Below, piece by piece: positions 35,000 to 46,503 of a DNA stretch of 64,000 nt; the first letter of the stretch is position 1, and the number at the start of each line of letters is the position of its first letter. The DNA is from Dioscorea cayenensis subsp. rotundata. Taxonomy: Eukaryota > Streptophyta > Magnoliopsida > Dioscoreales > Dioscoreaceae. Below the pieces are notes generated by a model. That model did no database searches and was not told the origin of the DNA. It worked only from the letters and a program-made list of their open reading frames with translations. The DNA lies in contig NC_052474.1 in assembly GCF_009730915.1 (NCBI RefSeq), positions 1-64,000 of the forward strand, given 5' to 3'. The translations under genes were made by a program, and so were the position numbers.

Positions 35000-37415
35000 C
35001 TTTTGTCTTGGAACTTGTTGAAATGTGGTATAGTCCCTAAGTAAAACATGGATAGAATATATAAAGAATTTAGAAACCAAGAGATGATAAATTGCAGAGA
35101 CTGATGAAAGGAAGTTTTTCGCCCTATTCTTATGATGAAATGATGGTTGTAAACATACATCTCAACTAGTATACTACAAATGAGACATGACCACTGATAA
35201 ATATAGGTATCCTTTCTTCTTATGATGAATTGACATTTATATTACATGCATATCAATTAATATACTAGAGATGAGCTATTAGTAAGTAGTGATCAACATG
35301 CAAGGTAACAGGAGAAAAGGAAGGCAGTGAAGCAGACCACGGGAATTGAGGCACTATGAGGGAATTTTAGAATAGAATACAAAGGGCCATGGCTAGCTGT
35401 CTGGATTTCAACCCGCCACCAAAGGCCCTGACTCTCTCTTTGTCTGTTGTGGGTGTAGGTGGTGAGAGGACCGTGCTTGACCAGAACAACGCCGACATTA
35501 CGGACAGCTGTTCTCACTACTGCTGCCATGGAACCACTCAAAAAGCTGCACTGTACGTATCTAAATTTCCCTTCTCTCACTCCCTCTACGCCATTCCTAC
35601 TCTTGTCTCTATTCCAATCTTTGTCCATAATCTTATGCTCGAATCTTTTGGGCTCTTTTTATTTTCCGTACTGCCAGATTGGCACGGAAAGCAATGCAAT
35701 TGGAGCTTATCTATGCTCTCTTTAGTCTTTTCTTTCCTTCGTTTCATTATATATACTATTAAGCTGCTGCTTGTTTTACCTATTCTCTAACATTAGGATA
35801 TCACTTGGCATATTTTTCATCTCTATTGTAAAGTAGCAGGATTCTTCTTCCTGATAGTGGTTCAAAGTAGTATTAATTTAACTATTGAGATTATTTGCTA
35901 GTGTGGTGTGATTTAATTAATCAAGCAGGTAATACTTTTAGTGAGGGGAAATGAGTACCCTAAAAAAAAAAAAAGAAGATTCTTGGTGGTGCTATTTAAC
36001 AAGAAGAAGAGGCATCATAAGCGGGCCAGATACGGCCGTTTGCTTGTTCGGATGCACCGACTAGGAGAGTTTGAATGGTAGTGGTATGGCATGGATGGCC
36101 TCCCTTACAATCATTGATGGTCTATTGAGAAGTATTCGCTTCAATTGTGGTGGTCCTTACTCGCTTCTATTCACCATATTTAAGAAACAGATTTTGGTTT
36201 CTATTTTACATCTTTCTAAACTTCCCTAGGGACCAGGTCTTTATTTAGATGGCCAGCTATCATTTCTTTAAATATTAGTTTGTCTTACAAACAGATAAGG
36301 GAAGACGTGAGTAGGACTCTTTGTGATGATTTGATTCATTTTGAAGCATTCTGGTGGTAGTAGTGTCTATTGGATTTGACTCCATACAGAGTTAATCATT
36401 GATCAGTAATAAAAGATAGAGCACAATTGCATGAGCGGTTCTCTTATTATAGTTCCTTTTAATGTGATTCATTCATTGGACTGGTGAAAGGGACATGATC
36501 TGAATCGTGTGTATTTGTGATTTCTCTCTCTCTCTCTCTCTCTCTTCTCCCCCTCTTCACCAGCCCATTTTGATGCGACTTATACCCAATCTGAGATATG
36601 CTCTGGGATCCCACTGTCCTTTGCCTGTGAAAGACAACTGTAGAACGATATAATCCATGTACCTCCTGCTTCTTATCTCATTGCTCTACTGTGGGGGCTT
36701 CTCTAGAGAGTGGCTGCCCTGCTTCTTTCATGTATTACTACTCCTAGTTTTAGGATCCTTTTTTTTATTCGTTCAAGGCAATGCATTTCTTTTTCTTTTC
36801 TTTTTCTTTTTGGATTGCTTGCTAGGCACCACAAAACTGGGGGTATGGGCCGTATGGCAATGCATCGTTTATCATCCCTTTATATTAGAAAAAGGCACAA
36901 TTGTGCTACTTAGTCTTCATTTCAGATTTCTTTTTTATTTTTAATTTTTCTTTCCAGATAAAACTTTTTGAATTAATTAAATATTTATTTAAAGTGTAGC
37001 CTTAAGTGATAAGGTTAGATTTTAAACGAGTCTACATGGTCTGCATGCTAATCTCTGATTATTTTTTAGACAACAATCGAGCGCTAAGCTTGTGCATGCA
37101 AGTTAACAATTATATTCACGCTAGGTTGTTTTGGATCAGGTGTTTATGCAAGTCAGTCAACTGTGCCATTTCATCCTGTTTAGCAAGTAATTATTAATTA
37201 GTCTGCCCTGTCCCATTGAATTCAAACACATTGAAGTGGTGGCGTAAACTCGCTGCCCATGCCCCAGTGCCCTCACACTTTTAATCCTGTCTTAAAAATT
37301 CACCCAGTGACACCCAGAACCTTCCCCCCTTGTGCCCTCACCCACTCTTCTGAAAAACCCTTCATAAACCCAAAGCAAAAGCATCCCCCCTCATCTCTTC
37401 TGGGAAATTCAAAAA
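33045..37415. other. 4.4-kb stretch without a recognised gene (HINT4 3' side to protease promoter)
   Basis: The first part should contain the HINT4 3' UTR. An exon-like segment with good borders (ttattgcag before 33280, gtaagtatg after 33311) might be an alternative 3' exon. A GC-richer block at 35370-35560 is open in both directions (133 codons + from 35389, 111 codons - from 35628) but has no family I recognise. A TA microsatellite lies at 34967-34997 and a TC run at 36521-36546. The last ~400 bp, C-rich near 37260-37400, should be the protease promoter and leader. Confidence 0.5.
34967..34997. repeat. (TA)n microsatellite
   Basis: An uninterrupted run of about 15 AT units. Confidence 0.95.
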
Positions 37416-38873
37416 ATGGCTTCTTTTCTTCTCCGACTCTTTCTCCTTCTCTTCACCAGCTTAATCTCTTTACCTTACTCTTCTCCACATGAACAGCAGC
37501 AGCAGCAGCAGCAGCAGCTCTTCTTCCCTCTATCGCACTCCCTCGCCAACTCCCACAACACTAGTGTCCACCACCTACTTAAGTTATCCGCCCACCGCTC
37601 CAACAGCCGTGTCCAGCGCCACCGTCGGCCACGACAGGTGTCACTCCCTCTTACTTCCGGCAGTGACTACACTCTATCCTTATCCCTTCCACCGAGCCCT
37701 GCCGTGCCACTGTACATGGACACAGGCAGTGACCTTGTGTGGCTCCCCTGTGCCCCTTTCGAATGCATCCTCTGTGAAAACAAACCCAAACCCACAACTC
37801 CTCCCGTGTCCCTACCTCCTTCTTCTCGGCCCGTCCCCTGCCACTCCCATCTCTGCTCCGCCGCTCACTCCTCTCTCCCCTCCTCTGACCTCTGCGCCAT
37901 CGCCTCCTGCCCTCTCGACTCCATCGAGACTTCCTCTTGCTCCTCCTCTCCCTGTCCCCGCTTCTACTACGCTTATGGCGATGGCAGCCTCATCGCCTCT
38001 CTTCACCATGCCCACGTTTCTCTCTCATCTCTCCTCCTTCCCAACTTCACTTTCGCCTGCGCCCACTCCACTCTCGCTGAGCCCGTTGGCGTCGCTGGCT
38101 TTGGCCGCGGTCCTTTATCTCTCCCCGCTCAACTCGCCACTCTCCATCCTTCTTTAGCATCTCGCTTCTCCTACTGCCTCGTCTCTCACTCCTTCCGACC
38201 TGATCGTCTCCTCCACCCCAGCCCACTCATCCTTGGTCGCTCTTCTTCTCCCGACACCTCCTCTCTCTCCTCCTCTTCTTCTTCTTCTTTTGTCTTCGCA
38301 CCTTTGCTCCACAACCCAAAGCACCCTTACCTCTACTCTCTCGCCTTGGATTCCATCTCCATTGGCCGCTCCACTATAAAATCACCATCCAGTTTAACAT
38401 CCATTGATCATAGAGGCAACGGCGGCATGGCTGTTGACTCCGGAACGACATTCACCATGCTCCCTACCTCGATGTATTCCAGCCTCACCGACGAGTTCCA
38501 ACGCCAGATGACCGCGAACGGGTTCGCCCGCGCGCCGGAAGTCGAGGCGGAGACCGGGCTGGGCCCATGTTACCACTACCACGGGGGAAACGAGACCAAG
38601 CGAGTGCCGTTGATGGAACTCCACTTCGCGGGCAACGCCAAGGTGGCACTCCCGACGAGGAACTATTTCATGGGGTGGCAGCGGGAGCTGAAAGGTGTGG
38701 GTTGCCTGATGGTAATGGACGGTGGGGATGAGTCCGAGGGTGGCCCCGCTGGGACACTTGGCAACTTCCAGCAGCAAGGGATGGAGGTTGTTTACGATCT
38801 CGAGGACCGCCGCATCGGCTTCGCCCGCCGCCACTGCGCCGCCTTGTGGGACTCGCTCTCACGCGGCGGCTGA
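37416..38873 (+). CDS. Intronless A1-family aspartyl protease, nepenthesin-like (At4g16563-like)
   Basis: A single exon of 485 aa. Residues 1-22 form a signal peptide with a strong hydrophobic core, followed by an 8-Gln tract (27-34). The two catalytic motifs are D102-T-G-S in YMDTGSDLVWLPC and D341-S-G-T in AVDSGTTFTMLP. The Cys-rich segment at 112-180 is the nepenthesin-type insert. YAYGDGS at 185-191 carries the flap, and YCLVSH follows at 253-258. It should be a secreted or vacuolar/cell-wall endopeptidase. A Ser run (281-291) is encoded by TCT/TCC repeats. The gene is far more GC- and C-rich than its surroundings, which creates long unreal open frames in other frames. The best match I recall is the probable aspartyl protease At4g16563, next to HINT4 in Arabidopsis. 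Confidence 0.95.
   Translation: MASFLLRLFLLLFTSLISLPYSSPHEQQQQQQQQLFFPLSHSLANSHNTSVHHLLKLSAHRSNSRVQRHRRPRQVSLPLTSGSDYTLSLSLPPSPAVPLYMDTGSDLVWLPCAPFECILCENKPKPTTPPVSLPPSSRPVPCHSHLCSAAHSSLPSSDLCAIASCPLDSIETSSCSSSPCPRFYYAYGDGSLIASLHHAHVSLSSLLLPNFTFACAHSTLAEPVGVAGFGRGPLSLPAQLATLHPSLASRFSYCLVSHSFRPDRLLHPSPLILGRSSSPDTSSLSSSSSSSFVFAPLLHNPKHPYLYSLALDSISIGRSTIKSPSSLTSIDHRGNGGMAVDSGTTFTMLPTSMYSSLTDEFQRQMTANGFARAPEVEAETGLGPCYHYHGGNETKRVPLMELHFAGNAKVALPTRNYFMGWQRELKGVGCLMVMDGGDESEGGPAGTLGNFQQQGMEVVYDLEDRRIGFARRHCAALWDSLSRGG
37493..37518. repeat. (CAG)n microsatellite coding poly-Gln
   Basis: Eight CAG codons in the propeptide region of the aspartyl protease. They are likely length-variable without touching the catalytic fold. 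Confidence 0.95.
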
Positions 38874-41800
38874 TGCCGATTTGTCCACGTGTTTGTGTTG
38901 ACTTTGGTCGTGATGTCGGGACCACACGTGCGGGCAGCCGAGGTTGTGAATACTACTAGTATGGGAATATGGGAATATGGCATGGATGATGTTGTTCACC
39001 ATGTAATTACAACGAGTTCAAGGGGGTCTGTGTCTAAAAAGTGAAATAAACCACACAAAGAAAATGTAAAAAATATATATATATATATATATATTGCGAA
39101 GGAATACCTTTTTGCAATACAATGATGAAAACAATGAATTTAAATTTGCAAATAATGGTTGTGCTGCTGCTGCTAGCCTGCTATTGAGGAGACAAGATGA
39201 GATAAGGAGACCAGCTTGGCCTGATCGGTAATAGTGTAATTTTAGTTGAGTGAGTGAACACGGGCCTTGGTCCACTCTTCAATTAATCGCTGGACAAAAA
39301 CCTGTATTTATTTATCCCAAAAAAAAAACTCCATTGATTCCAGTGGGTAGTCGCATCCTCTCTGGCATCTGCTTACTCTTTTTTGGATTGCCAGCCTGAA
39401 TTCATTCAAGTTCCAAAGGGCACAAGTTTTAAGAGAGAAAATGGGAGTTAGCTTTGAAATCAAAAGATATAACAAATGATATGAATGGTCTTGAATGGAA
39501 TGCATTTATAGTATTGAATTCAAATGCATTAAAAGATCCAATTCAATGCATCTCCATGCAGAGAAGATTCATGAGTAAATATGACCACACTTTGCATTGA
39601 ATCTTCCAACTGAGATAGATAAGACTTGGGGATAAGTCTTCATTCTATCATTTTATTTTTAAAAGTATTGAAAAAGGGCTTGTACTCCTTGAATGTAACA
39701 CAGTTTATGAAATGGGTTTTTTTAATTATAATTACAACAATATAAAAGTACCAACAAAATTTGCATTCGGAGATATGTTCCCTCTTTAAATTATATAGAA
39801 AAAAAAAAAAATCAATGTTTTAGCACGTTTGAACCCACAAATCCCAATGTATGGGAAGGGTCAATAGTGGGAAATCTATTGGAACCCAGGCTGGCATTTA
39901 CACCTGACTCACTCTCACGTGTGTCTGAGTCGGACTTCACAACTCAAGTCGTTGGTTTAATTAACCTTAGAAATAATCAGACAGACATTTATCTTTTTTT
40001 GTGGAGTATAAATAAATTATCAAGCTGCGTAGCATAATTTCCAAATTCATTCCCCAAATTCATTATTTAACAACAATATTACTTAAAAATTATTGTCATC
40101 TTCACAAGTGAAATGTTTATTTACACACATGTAAAATTGAATTACCATATGTATATATATATTTATATTATTACCATTATTTCATAAATAGATCTAATCA
40201 TCCATATTTTCAAAGGAATTGAAAATTTTCTAATATTGTATAATTATGTCGACAGAACATTAAATTTCTTTACATAGCTGTCTTTTGGTTGAATTAAAAG
40301 ACAATCACTGCATATTTTAATCCATAAAATTATTATTATATTTGTTTTAGAATTTTTTATTTAACGGTGGAACTTATTTTGATATACCATCACAAATTTT
40401 TGTCTAAGTTGTGGACCTGTGGTGGTAGGGAATATGAGGCCCACAATCTTCAACAAAGGACGCAAAAATAAATAAAAGTAGTTATTTTCACTAGCTAAAT
40501 CAAACAGTTCTCTTTATCTCATATAAAAGTAACAATTTTTTTTTTTTTTTAAAAAAAAATTGCCTAATAGCTATATCTTTTTATCGCTGATTCTATATAC
40601 AAACAATGTCTGCATCTCTTTAATATTGGGCTGCCGATGAATTAATTATGGGCTGAGTAGAAACAAGAGGCCCATCATATATGGACCATTCCAATATAAA
40701 TGGGTTTGCCTTGTGTATTTTACTTTCCGTTTCTTTTAGCATGTATTCTCCATCTAACAACTTTCCAACGCATATCATTCCTTCAATTACTTACGAAAAA
40801 TCAAATTTTTATTTTAGAATATGTGATATATATGAAATTTATGATTTTTTTAAAAATAAATTAAACCATGTATATAATTAGAAAAAATGGGACTGGTTAT
40901 GTGTACCAAACTTTAACTACTAAATCAAATTCATATTAGAAGAATGATAACTCTTTTATAAGTGGGAGGTTGAATGATCAATTCTTTTTTACAATATTGA
41001 GTGTTGTGAATAGTTGTTTATTTTATTAAAAAAATTAACTACTAAGAATATAAATAAGAGACTTATTTTAAAATAAAAAATAAAAACAAAGAGAAATAAA
41101 TTTGTTGACAAATAGAACAATGATCTAAAAGAAAAAGAACAAGTAATCACACAAAAGAGGCAGGAGATTTAACGAGCTTTGACAGAGTATGCCTATGTCC
41201 TCGGTAGCGGAGCGACTGTCGATTCTCTTATTAAAAAAATTAGGGTTACAGATTTATATGAATATATATATAAATCATATTCGCTACAATTTACCAAAAT
41301 AACATTGTACCATACCGCGGGGGCATTGCTTTCCACACAGCCAATCCCATTTCGACGATTCCCTCCAATGGCAGATGTTGTCGCTCCACTTCACTCCGCT
41401 TTAGTATTTACCCGTTCATTATGTATATATACAATAAAATTAAAAGACTCTCATGAGTCATTTAATTTAAAATATCATCTGAACAACAAGACTCTTATGA
41501 AATTTGTTATTTTTTTAACAAAATAATTAAAAAAAAAATTCAAACCTTTAGACTTTTGAGTGAAGAGGGTAACTGAGTAATTCACTTATGTAAATTTTGG
41601 TTATTTTTATTAAGAAATAAGCAATATAAAATTGAAAAACATCACAGAGAAGGCATTTGAAAGTTACTATATATAATTAATAGTCCTTTCTGTTCTTTTT
41701 ATTTAATATCCCTGAATATCATGGCCAAAAATTCGAGTGGATGGCACCTGGATTGTGTACCTCAAAGTCGGTCGTGAAGAGGCTGTACAATCGATGATAG

Positions 41801-42319
41801 CGTCCCCAATTTTATGTGGCTTAGGATGCTTTTGAGGATTGCCTTTCCTATATATCTGGCCGCCAAGATCATGATCACTCTTTGATTTGTTTCTTCATGC
41901 ATGGTGCCTCTAAAATTAAATTCAATTGTTGTATGTATTTAAACCAAACTCAGCATCTATGTAAATATCACATGACTGCTATTAGTACAGTAGTTGATAG
42001 ACAATCCAAATATTCTAAAATCTGGTGGTAGGGTAGCTAAGGTGAATATTAAGAATAAAACATAAGTACTCTTTTAAAAAGTAAACACAAAAATGTGAGT
42101 TGAGTTACATATGGCCATTTTCTTTTTTTCAATGGTAAATGAAAGTTATGGAACGGTACTTACAATATAATAACGAAAAAATCAAAACAAATAAACTTGC
42201 TCTTTCTTTTAATTTATGTTTTAAATGGCTCTTTGTGTGTGGCACCACATGAAAGTGCTTTCCTAGCTTCTGTTTGTCTGGCAACTGCCAATAAGCCCAC
42301 TCGATCACCAACGGAATCT
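38874..42319. other. 3.4-kb AT-rich intergenic region, no gene recognised
   Basis: It includes a (TA)n run at 39072-39094 and a T14/A9 inverted tract at 40533-40560. A GC-richer patch at 41160-41400 contains 'cctatgtcctcggtagcgg' and resembles transposon-derived sequence seen around plant genes, but I cannot name it. Other open frames are short and AT-driven. The first ~250 bp should be the protease 3' UTR. Confidence 0.45.
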
Positions 42320-42343
42320 CATATATATATATATATATATATA
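42320..42343 (+). promoter_or_regulatory. (TA)n tract serving as probable TATA region of the 99-aa protein gene
   Basis: A run of about 12 TA units is followed by a pyrimidine-rich leader (ctcttctcctctttctctct) typical of a plant start site. It lies ~120 bp before the ATG at 42462. A second TA run (42435-42460) sits directly against the ATG. Confidence 0.45.
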
Positions 42344-42433
42344 ACCCACTCTTCTCCTCTTTCTCTCTAGCTCTGGGTCTGGATCTGGCTCATCAGTCTC
42401 TACCTTTAGCTCAGAATCTCAATCTATCAAAGA

Positions 42434-42434
<1 letters not shown>

Positions 42435-42460
<26 letters not shown>
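42435..42460. repeat. (TA)n microsatellite abutting a start codon
   Basis: About 13 TA units end one base before the ATG at 42462, so the repeat lies in the 5' UTR. Confidence 0.9.
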
Positions 42461-42461
<1 letters not shown>

Positions 42462-42464
<3 letters not shown>

Positions 42465-42761
42465 GCTGCAGGTTTCAGTGTGTTGCATGCTTTGCTTGTT
42501 GTTGATGTTCTAGCCACACTAGCAATGGCAAGGTTCCTTCCTATGAATGTCATCAGTGAGCCACCATCTTCCACTCCATTCATGATCAGAGATTCCTCAC
42601 CAGTCTCGGGAGAACCAGTGGCATCACAAGCCGGAATTGATCGACCGGATAAATCTATCGCCGGAGCTGAAGTCATACTCGGAGGCTTCGCCACTGTTTT
42701 CCTAGCCGTCATATTTGCTTATATTCGTGTCACCAGGAAGACATCAAAGAGCCGCACTTAG
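42462..42761 (+). CDS. Small secretory-pathway membrane protein (99 aa), unknown function
   Basis: A single open frame of 99 aa. Residues 1-23 look like a signal peptide or anchor (hydrophobic core, cleavage after AMA). A 40-residue polar, Pro/Ser-rich stretch follows. Residues 68-90 (GAEVILGGFATVFLAVIF) form a clear transmembrane helix with a basic end (TRKTSKSRT). This makes a type I topology plausible, with a short outside and a nine-residue basic cytosolic tail. I do not recognise a named family, though plants have many similar short proteins with an ILGGFAT-type helix. Good leader, TATA region and domain logic argue that it is real. Confidence 0.75.
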
Positions 42762-44059
42762 TTGTTGCTTTTTTCTTTCTTTCTTTCTTTCTTTTTTTTT
42801 TTTTACCTTTTTTCACCTTGTATCATGAATCATGATCATGTTAACTTGATAATAATATATAATTACTTCATTTTTATGTGTGTTCTTCTGTCAAGGTGTG
42901 CAATGGATTTCTTTACTTTGTATATGCGTGATGCTCTCTCTTCTGTGTCTTTCACTATAATTTTTCAAACTTTAAATTTTTTTTTTTTTTCTTTTTTCTT
43001 CTTGGCAGGCAGGAAGATGTTCGTATGTTTCGTTTGTCACAGTCTGGTAGATCAAGAGGTTTTTGTTAGAAATATTCAAAAATGGTACAATTGAAATATT
43101 AAGTATTTCTCTTTGGTGATAAATGGTGGATATGTCTCTTAAATTTAATTTCTTATTGACAACAGTATCACTGGTATAGAAAGGACAGTCAGACAGCTGG
43201 TTAAGAGATCTTATGAGTAGGTACTAGTTATATATATATATATTATATATTTTATATATACATGCATGCACGAGAAAAGAAAAGAAAAGAAAAGAAACAA
43301 ACAAAACGAGTCAGTAATGTGCTTTCAATTAAATTAAGCTGATAAATAAAGAGGATTCCTGTCTTCCATTTGTTATAAACGAGATGGTCAATCTTATACC
43401 ATTAAATTGTTTTTTTATCAGTGAATCAAATCAAAATTAGTGTTCAGCTCTCCATAACGTTAGGAGACTACTAAAATATTAAACCAAATGGCAGAAGGTA
43501 TCATTACTTTAGAATATTTCTGGTGCTTCTTTTCAAAAACCTTGACATTGAATACATTGAATATATGCAGCAGCTTTGTCCAGTATGTTGCAGTAAAAAC
43601 TTAATTATTCATCTGAGCTGGTAAAAACAAGAAACAGTTAAATGTGAACTTGATGATACTCAGAAAATTCAGAAAACTGGAATTTGATTGTAGGTTGATT
43701 CAAGCATTGAATGAACACAGAGTTTAGTAGTTGAGCTCTCACCTCAGAAGCATAGCTGTCTAAATTAATGCACTCGAACTCATTGAAGTTAATTAAACCT
43801 TTCTTCCTTCACTCCGTGTGGGCACCAGGTTGACATGTTTCTCTCTTCATATAATTAGTTTTTTTTTTAAAAAAAAAAATTCTTTTTTTAAAAATGTTGA
43901 CCATTAATGCCACTGCATTCAAATTTTATCTTAGAATATTCACACAAATGTAAATCTACGACACTTTTGCTTTAATAAACAAAGGTATATTATATATAAC
44001 ATATATTCCATAAGGTTACATGCTTACATTTTTAGAAAATTCACAGCCGTTGGATCATG
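42762..44059. other. Intergenic region, no gene recognised
   Basis: It holds the likely 3' UTR of the 99-aa gene, T-rich tracts (42770-42802, 42976-43000), TA tracts near 43230-43262, an (AAAAG)n run at 43274-43296 and a T/A inverted tract at 43859-43880. No coding signal. Confidence 0.5.
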
Positions 44060-44218
44060 GATCATGGCCTTCTCAGAAGAAAGGTTATTTTCGTAAATTG
44101 GTCAATCTATGAATACCTCAAAGAGTTTCAACCCCTTCGCCTTCGCCTCCGCCTCCGCCTCCGCCTCCGCTCGTCGGAGGGATTCCCAATTCGAGGCACG
44201 ATCAAGGCTTCAAATCAG
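44060..44218 (+). other. 5' UTR exon of the six-helix membrane protein gene (inferred)
   Basis: A good donor (caaatcag|gttctc) lies at 44219, and the coding exon opens after a ccag acceptor at 45504, so a ~1.29-kb leader intron is likely. The exon contains a (CCGCCT)n tract at 44134-44173. A short upstream open frame beginning at 44109 runs across the donor and is probably not coding. The start of the exon is not determined. Confidence 0.5.
44134..44173. repeat. (GCCTCC)n repeat in a 5' UTR
   Basis: About six units of cgcctc/cgcctt in the probable leader exon. Confidence 0.9.
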
Positions 44219-45528
44219 GTTCTCTCCCATATTGCTCCTAGTTGGAAAATCGAATTTTTTTTTTAATGGATTTTGTCGATTTTTGTTATCAATTGCGGTG
44301 TTGCAGTAATTGTAGTTCACATGGAATTGTTCCTGTTTCCATATTCTTCGACTTTGATTGAACCGAAAGAAGTGATTTTTTTCTAGTTTTTAGTTGAGGT
44401 TTTTATGCTGTCAATCGATCGTGGTCTGTGTTTGGTGTTGTTGATCGGAAAACCAGGCCTTTGCCCTCTGATAGATGCATGAAAGAATTAAAGTTAGCTG
44501 GCAATTAGGTTTCAGCTTATGAATTAGAACTAGTTCTGATCTATGATTGATTATGGGGATTTCTGAATCCCCCAATAAGTAGAAAGGCACAACTGATAAG
44601 TTTTGCAGCAAAAACTGGGGAAAATAATTATTTTCATTTAGTGGTCCTGCTCTCCCCTTGCAACAAAGTATAGCATTAGAATCTGCCATTTAGCTTGGAC
44701 TGCAAGAGCTTATTTATTTGTATTTTAGTTGTCAATGAAACCAGAGCCCTTCCTTTAGGCAGGAGGTAATTTGTGCATAAATTATCTTTCAATTTTTAAA
44801 TTAAATATTGAGAAACTGAAATTTTCTTTTAAGCTTCGATTTGTAGACAAGTCAGCTTTTGTATAAATTGTCTTGTAAATTGATTCAAAAGGCCTTCTCT
44901 GGTACCCCATGTTTAATGATATATGTTTTCTTTTTTCAACTTTCTTAGTTTAGAAGAAAATATGTGATAGATAATCCCTGGTCATATAGTTCAGATATGA
45001 GTATTTTTGTTAGTCAATATAAAGAAGTCTGACTGTGGTGACAAACTGATAATGGCTTAAAGGAACACAAGAATAAACAGCCCTTGTACCCTTGCTGAAT
45101 TGATTCCAATGAGAAAAAGAAAAAAAAGTTTCAGCAGAACATAGTGTCTTGGTCTTTATTCTTGAGACCGTTGCATTTATTAAGGATTTTTCACTAGTCT
45201 CTGACTTTTGAGCAAGTTTTGTATGACTTATTGCCTGCCACTATTAGGTCCGTATCATTTTATCTACCACCACTTTTTATTAGCAAGTTACTTATTTCGT
45301 ATTAATGTGATTGTTCTTTGATGCTCATTTTTTTTTTCGTTAGTTATTATCTAATGTTCAAGTCTTTGTTCCAAATCAAATGCCCCCTAGTGGATGATTC
45401 CTATTTGTCATGGGTCTGTATGGTGTGCTAGGATATTTTGCTCTTTTAATCATCTTATTGACTGGATTGTGGAATGCTGAGTTTGTTATATTATTTGCTG
45501 CCAGATAACAAACACCGAGTCTCCAGCC

Positions 45529-46503
45529 ATGAAAGCAATGGCCAGTTTGAATTTGTCTTCCTTTGTTATGAAGAACCATGTGCTGCTCAGAAGCCCATAT
45601 TATAATTGCAGATTTTGGAAAGAGCCTACACCTACACCACAAAGAGTAGTCCCGTTTCCCCAAATGCCCATCAATAATATGTCATTGCTTTGTACAGCAT
45701 TACTCCCATGGGAAGCAGAAGCAGCCTTGCCTTATTCAGTCAAAGATGATGACCAAAGCATCATTAAAGGTCCCAATGTCGTTGACCCTTTTCCTGTTGA
45801 TGCATCAGAGGATGCTCCAGAACTTCCTAATTCCAAGCACAAAGATGAAGGAGAGTCTTTCCAGCTACTTAAATTGCCAATGTGGCTCATAGGTCCTTCA
45901 GTTCTACTAATGACCGGCATGGTTCCTACATTGTGGCTGCCTTTATCTTCTGTATTCGTAGGTCCCAACATTGCTGGTCTTCTCTCTATAGTTGGACTTG
46001 ACTGCATTTTTAACATGGGTGCTACCTTGTTCTTTCTCATGGCTGATGCTTGTGGACGCCCGAAGAGAAGCTCAAACTCAATTGAAAGCCAAGTACCATT
46101 AAGTTACAAGTTATGGAACATGGTTGCTAATGCTGTGGGCTTTGCTGCTCCTTTGTTAATGCTAATGGCCTCATCAAGAGGTACTCTCCAGCCACCATTG
46201 CCATTCATCTCATTCGCAGTGATGCTTGGACCTTATCTTCTACTGCTGGCTGTACAAGTATTGACTGAGGCACTGACATGGCAATGGAAGTCTCCAGTTT
46301 GGTTGGTTGCCCCTGTAGTCTATGAGGTTTACAGGGTGTTACAGTTGATGAGGGGAATAAAGTTGGGGATTGAGATTGGAGCACCAGCATGGTCAGTGGA
46401 AAGCATCAGATTTTTGGTCTCTTGGTGGGTCTTGATTCTTGGAGTTCAGCTCTTCAGAGTTGCTTGGTTTTCTGGTTATACTGCAAGGAATCAGCACGAC
46501 TAG
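45529..46503 (+). CDS. Six-helix membrane protein with plastid-type N-terminus, unknown function
   Basis: A single coding exon of 324 aa. The ATG is the first after the acceptor at 45504. The N-terminal ~60 residues are rich in Ser, Asn and basic residues with almost no acid, like a chloroplast transit peptide. An acidic linker (70-112) follows, then about six hydrophobic helices near 116-136, 143-172, 194-214, 224-247, 255-272 and 293-316. Between helices 2 and 3 is a short Arg/Lys loop (GRPKRSS). The ordered helices and clean frame mark it as real. I do not recognise a characterised family; it looks like a conserved plant 'transmembrane protein'. Envelope or thylakoid location is only inferred. 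Confidence 0.85.
   Translation: MKAMASLNLSSFVMKNHVLLRSPYYNCRFWKEPTPTPQRVVPFPQMPINNMSLLCTALLPWEAEAALPYSVKDDDQSIIKGPNVVDPFPVDASEDAPELPNSKHKDEGESFQLLKLPMWLIGPSVLLMTGMVPTLWLPLSSVFVGPNIAGLLSIVGLDCIFNMGATLFFLMADACGRPKRSSNSIESQVPLSYKLWNMVANAVGFAAPLLMLMASSRGTLQPPLPFISFAVMLGPYLLLLAVQVLTEALTWQWKSPVWLVAPVVYEVYRVLQLMRGIKLGIEIGAPAWSVESIRFLVSWWVLILGVQLFRVAWFSGYTARNQHD

Noticed and set aside
35370-36650. Known plant microRNA precursor in the HINT4-protease interval.
   Set aside because: I looked for mature sequences of the common conserved families by eye and saw none. A proper fold and small-RNA search is still needed.
37812-38015. Gly/Arg-rich open frame on the minus strand inside the aspartyl protease.
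   Set aside because: A shadow of a C-rich coding strand; no independent support.
44057-44309. Short open frames in the leader exon of the six-helix membrane protein gene, with Ser-Ala or Arg-Leu repeats.
   Set aside because: They are produced by the CCGCCT repeat and run through a good splice donor, so they are untranslated leader or at most uORFs.
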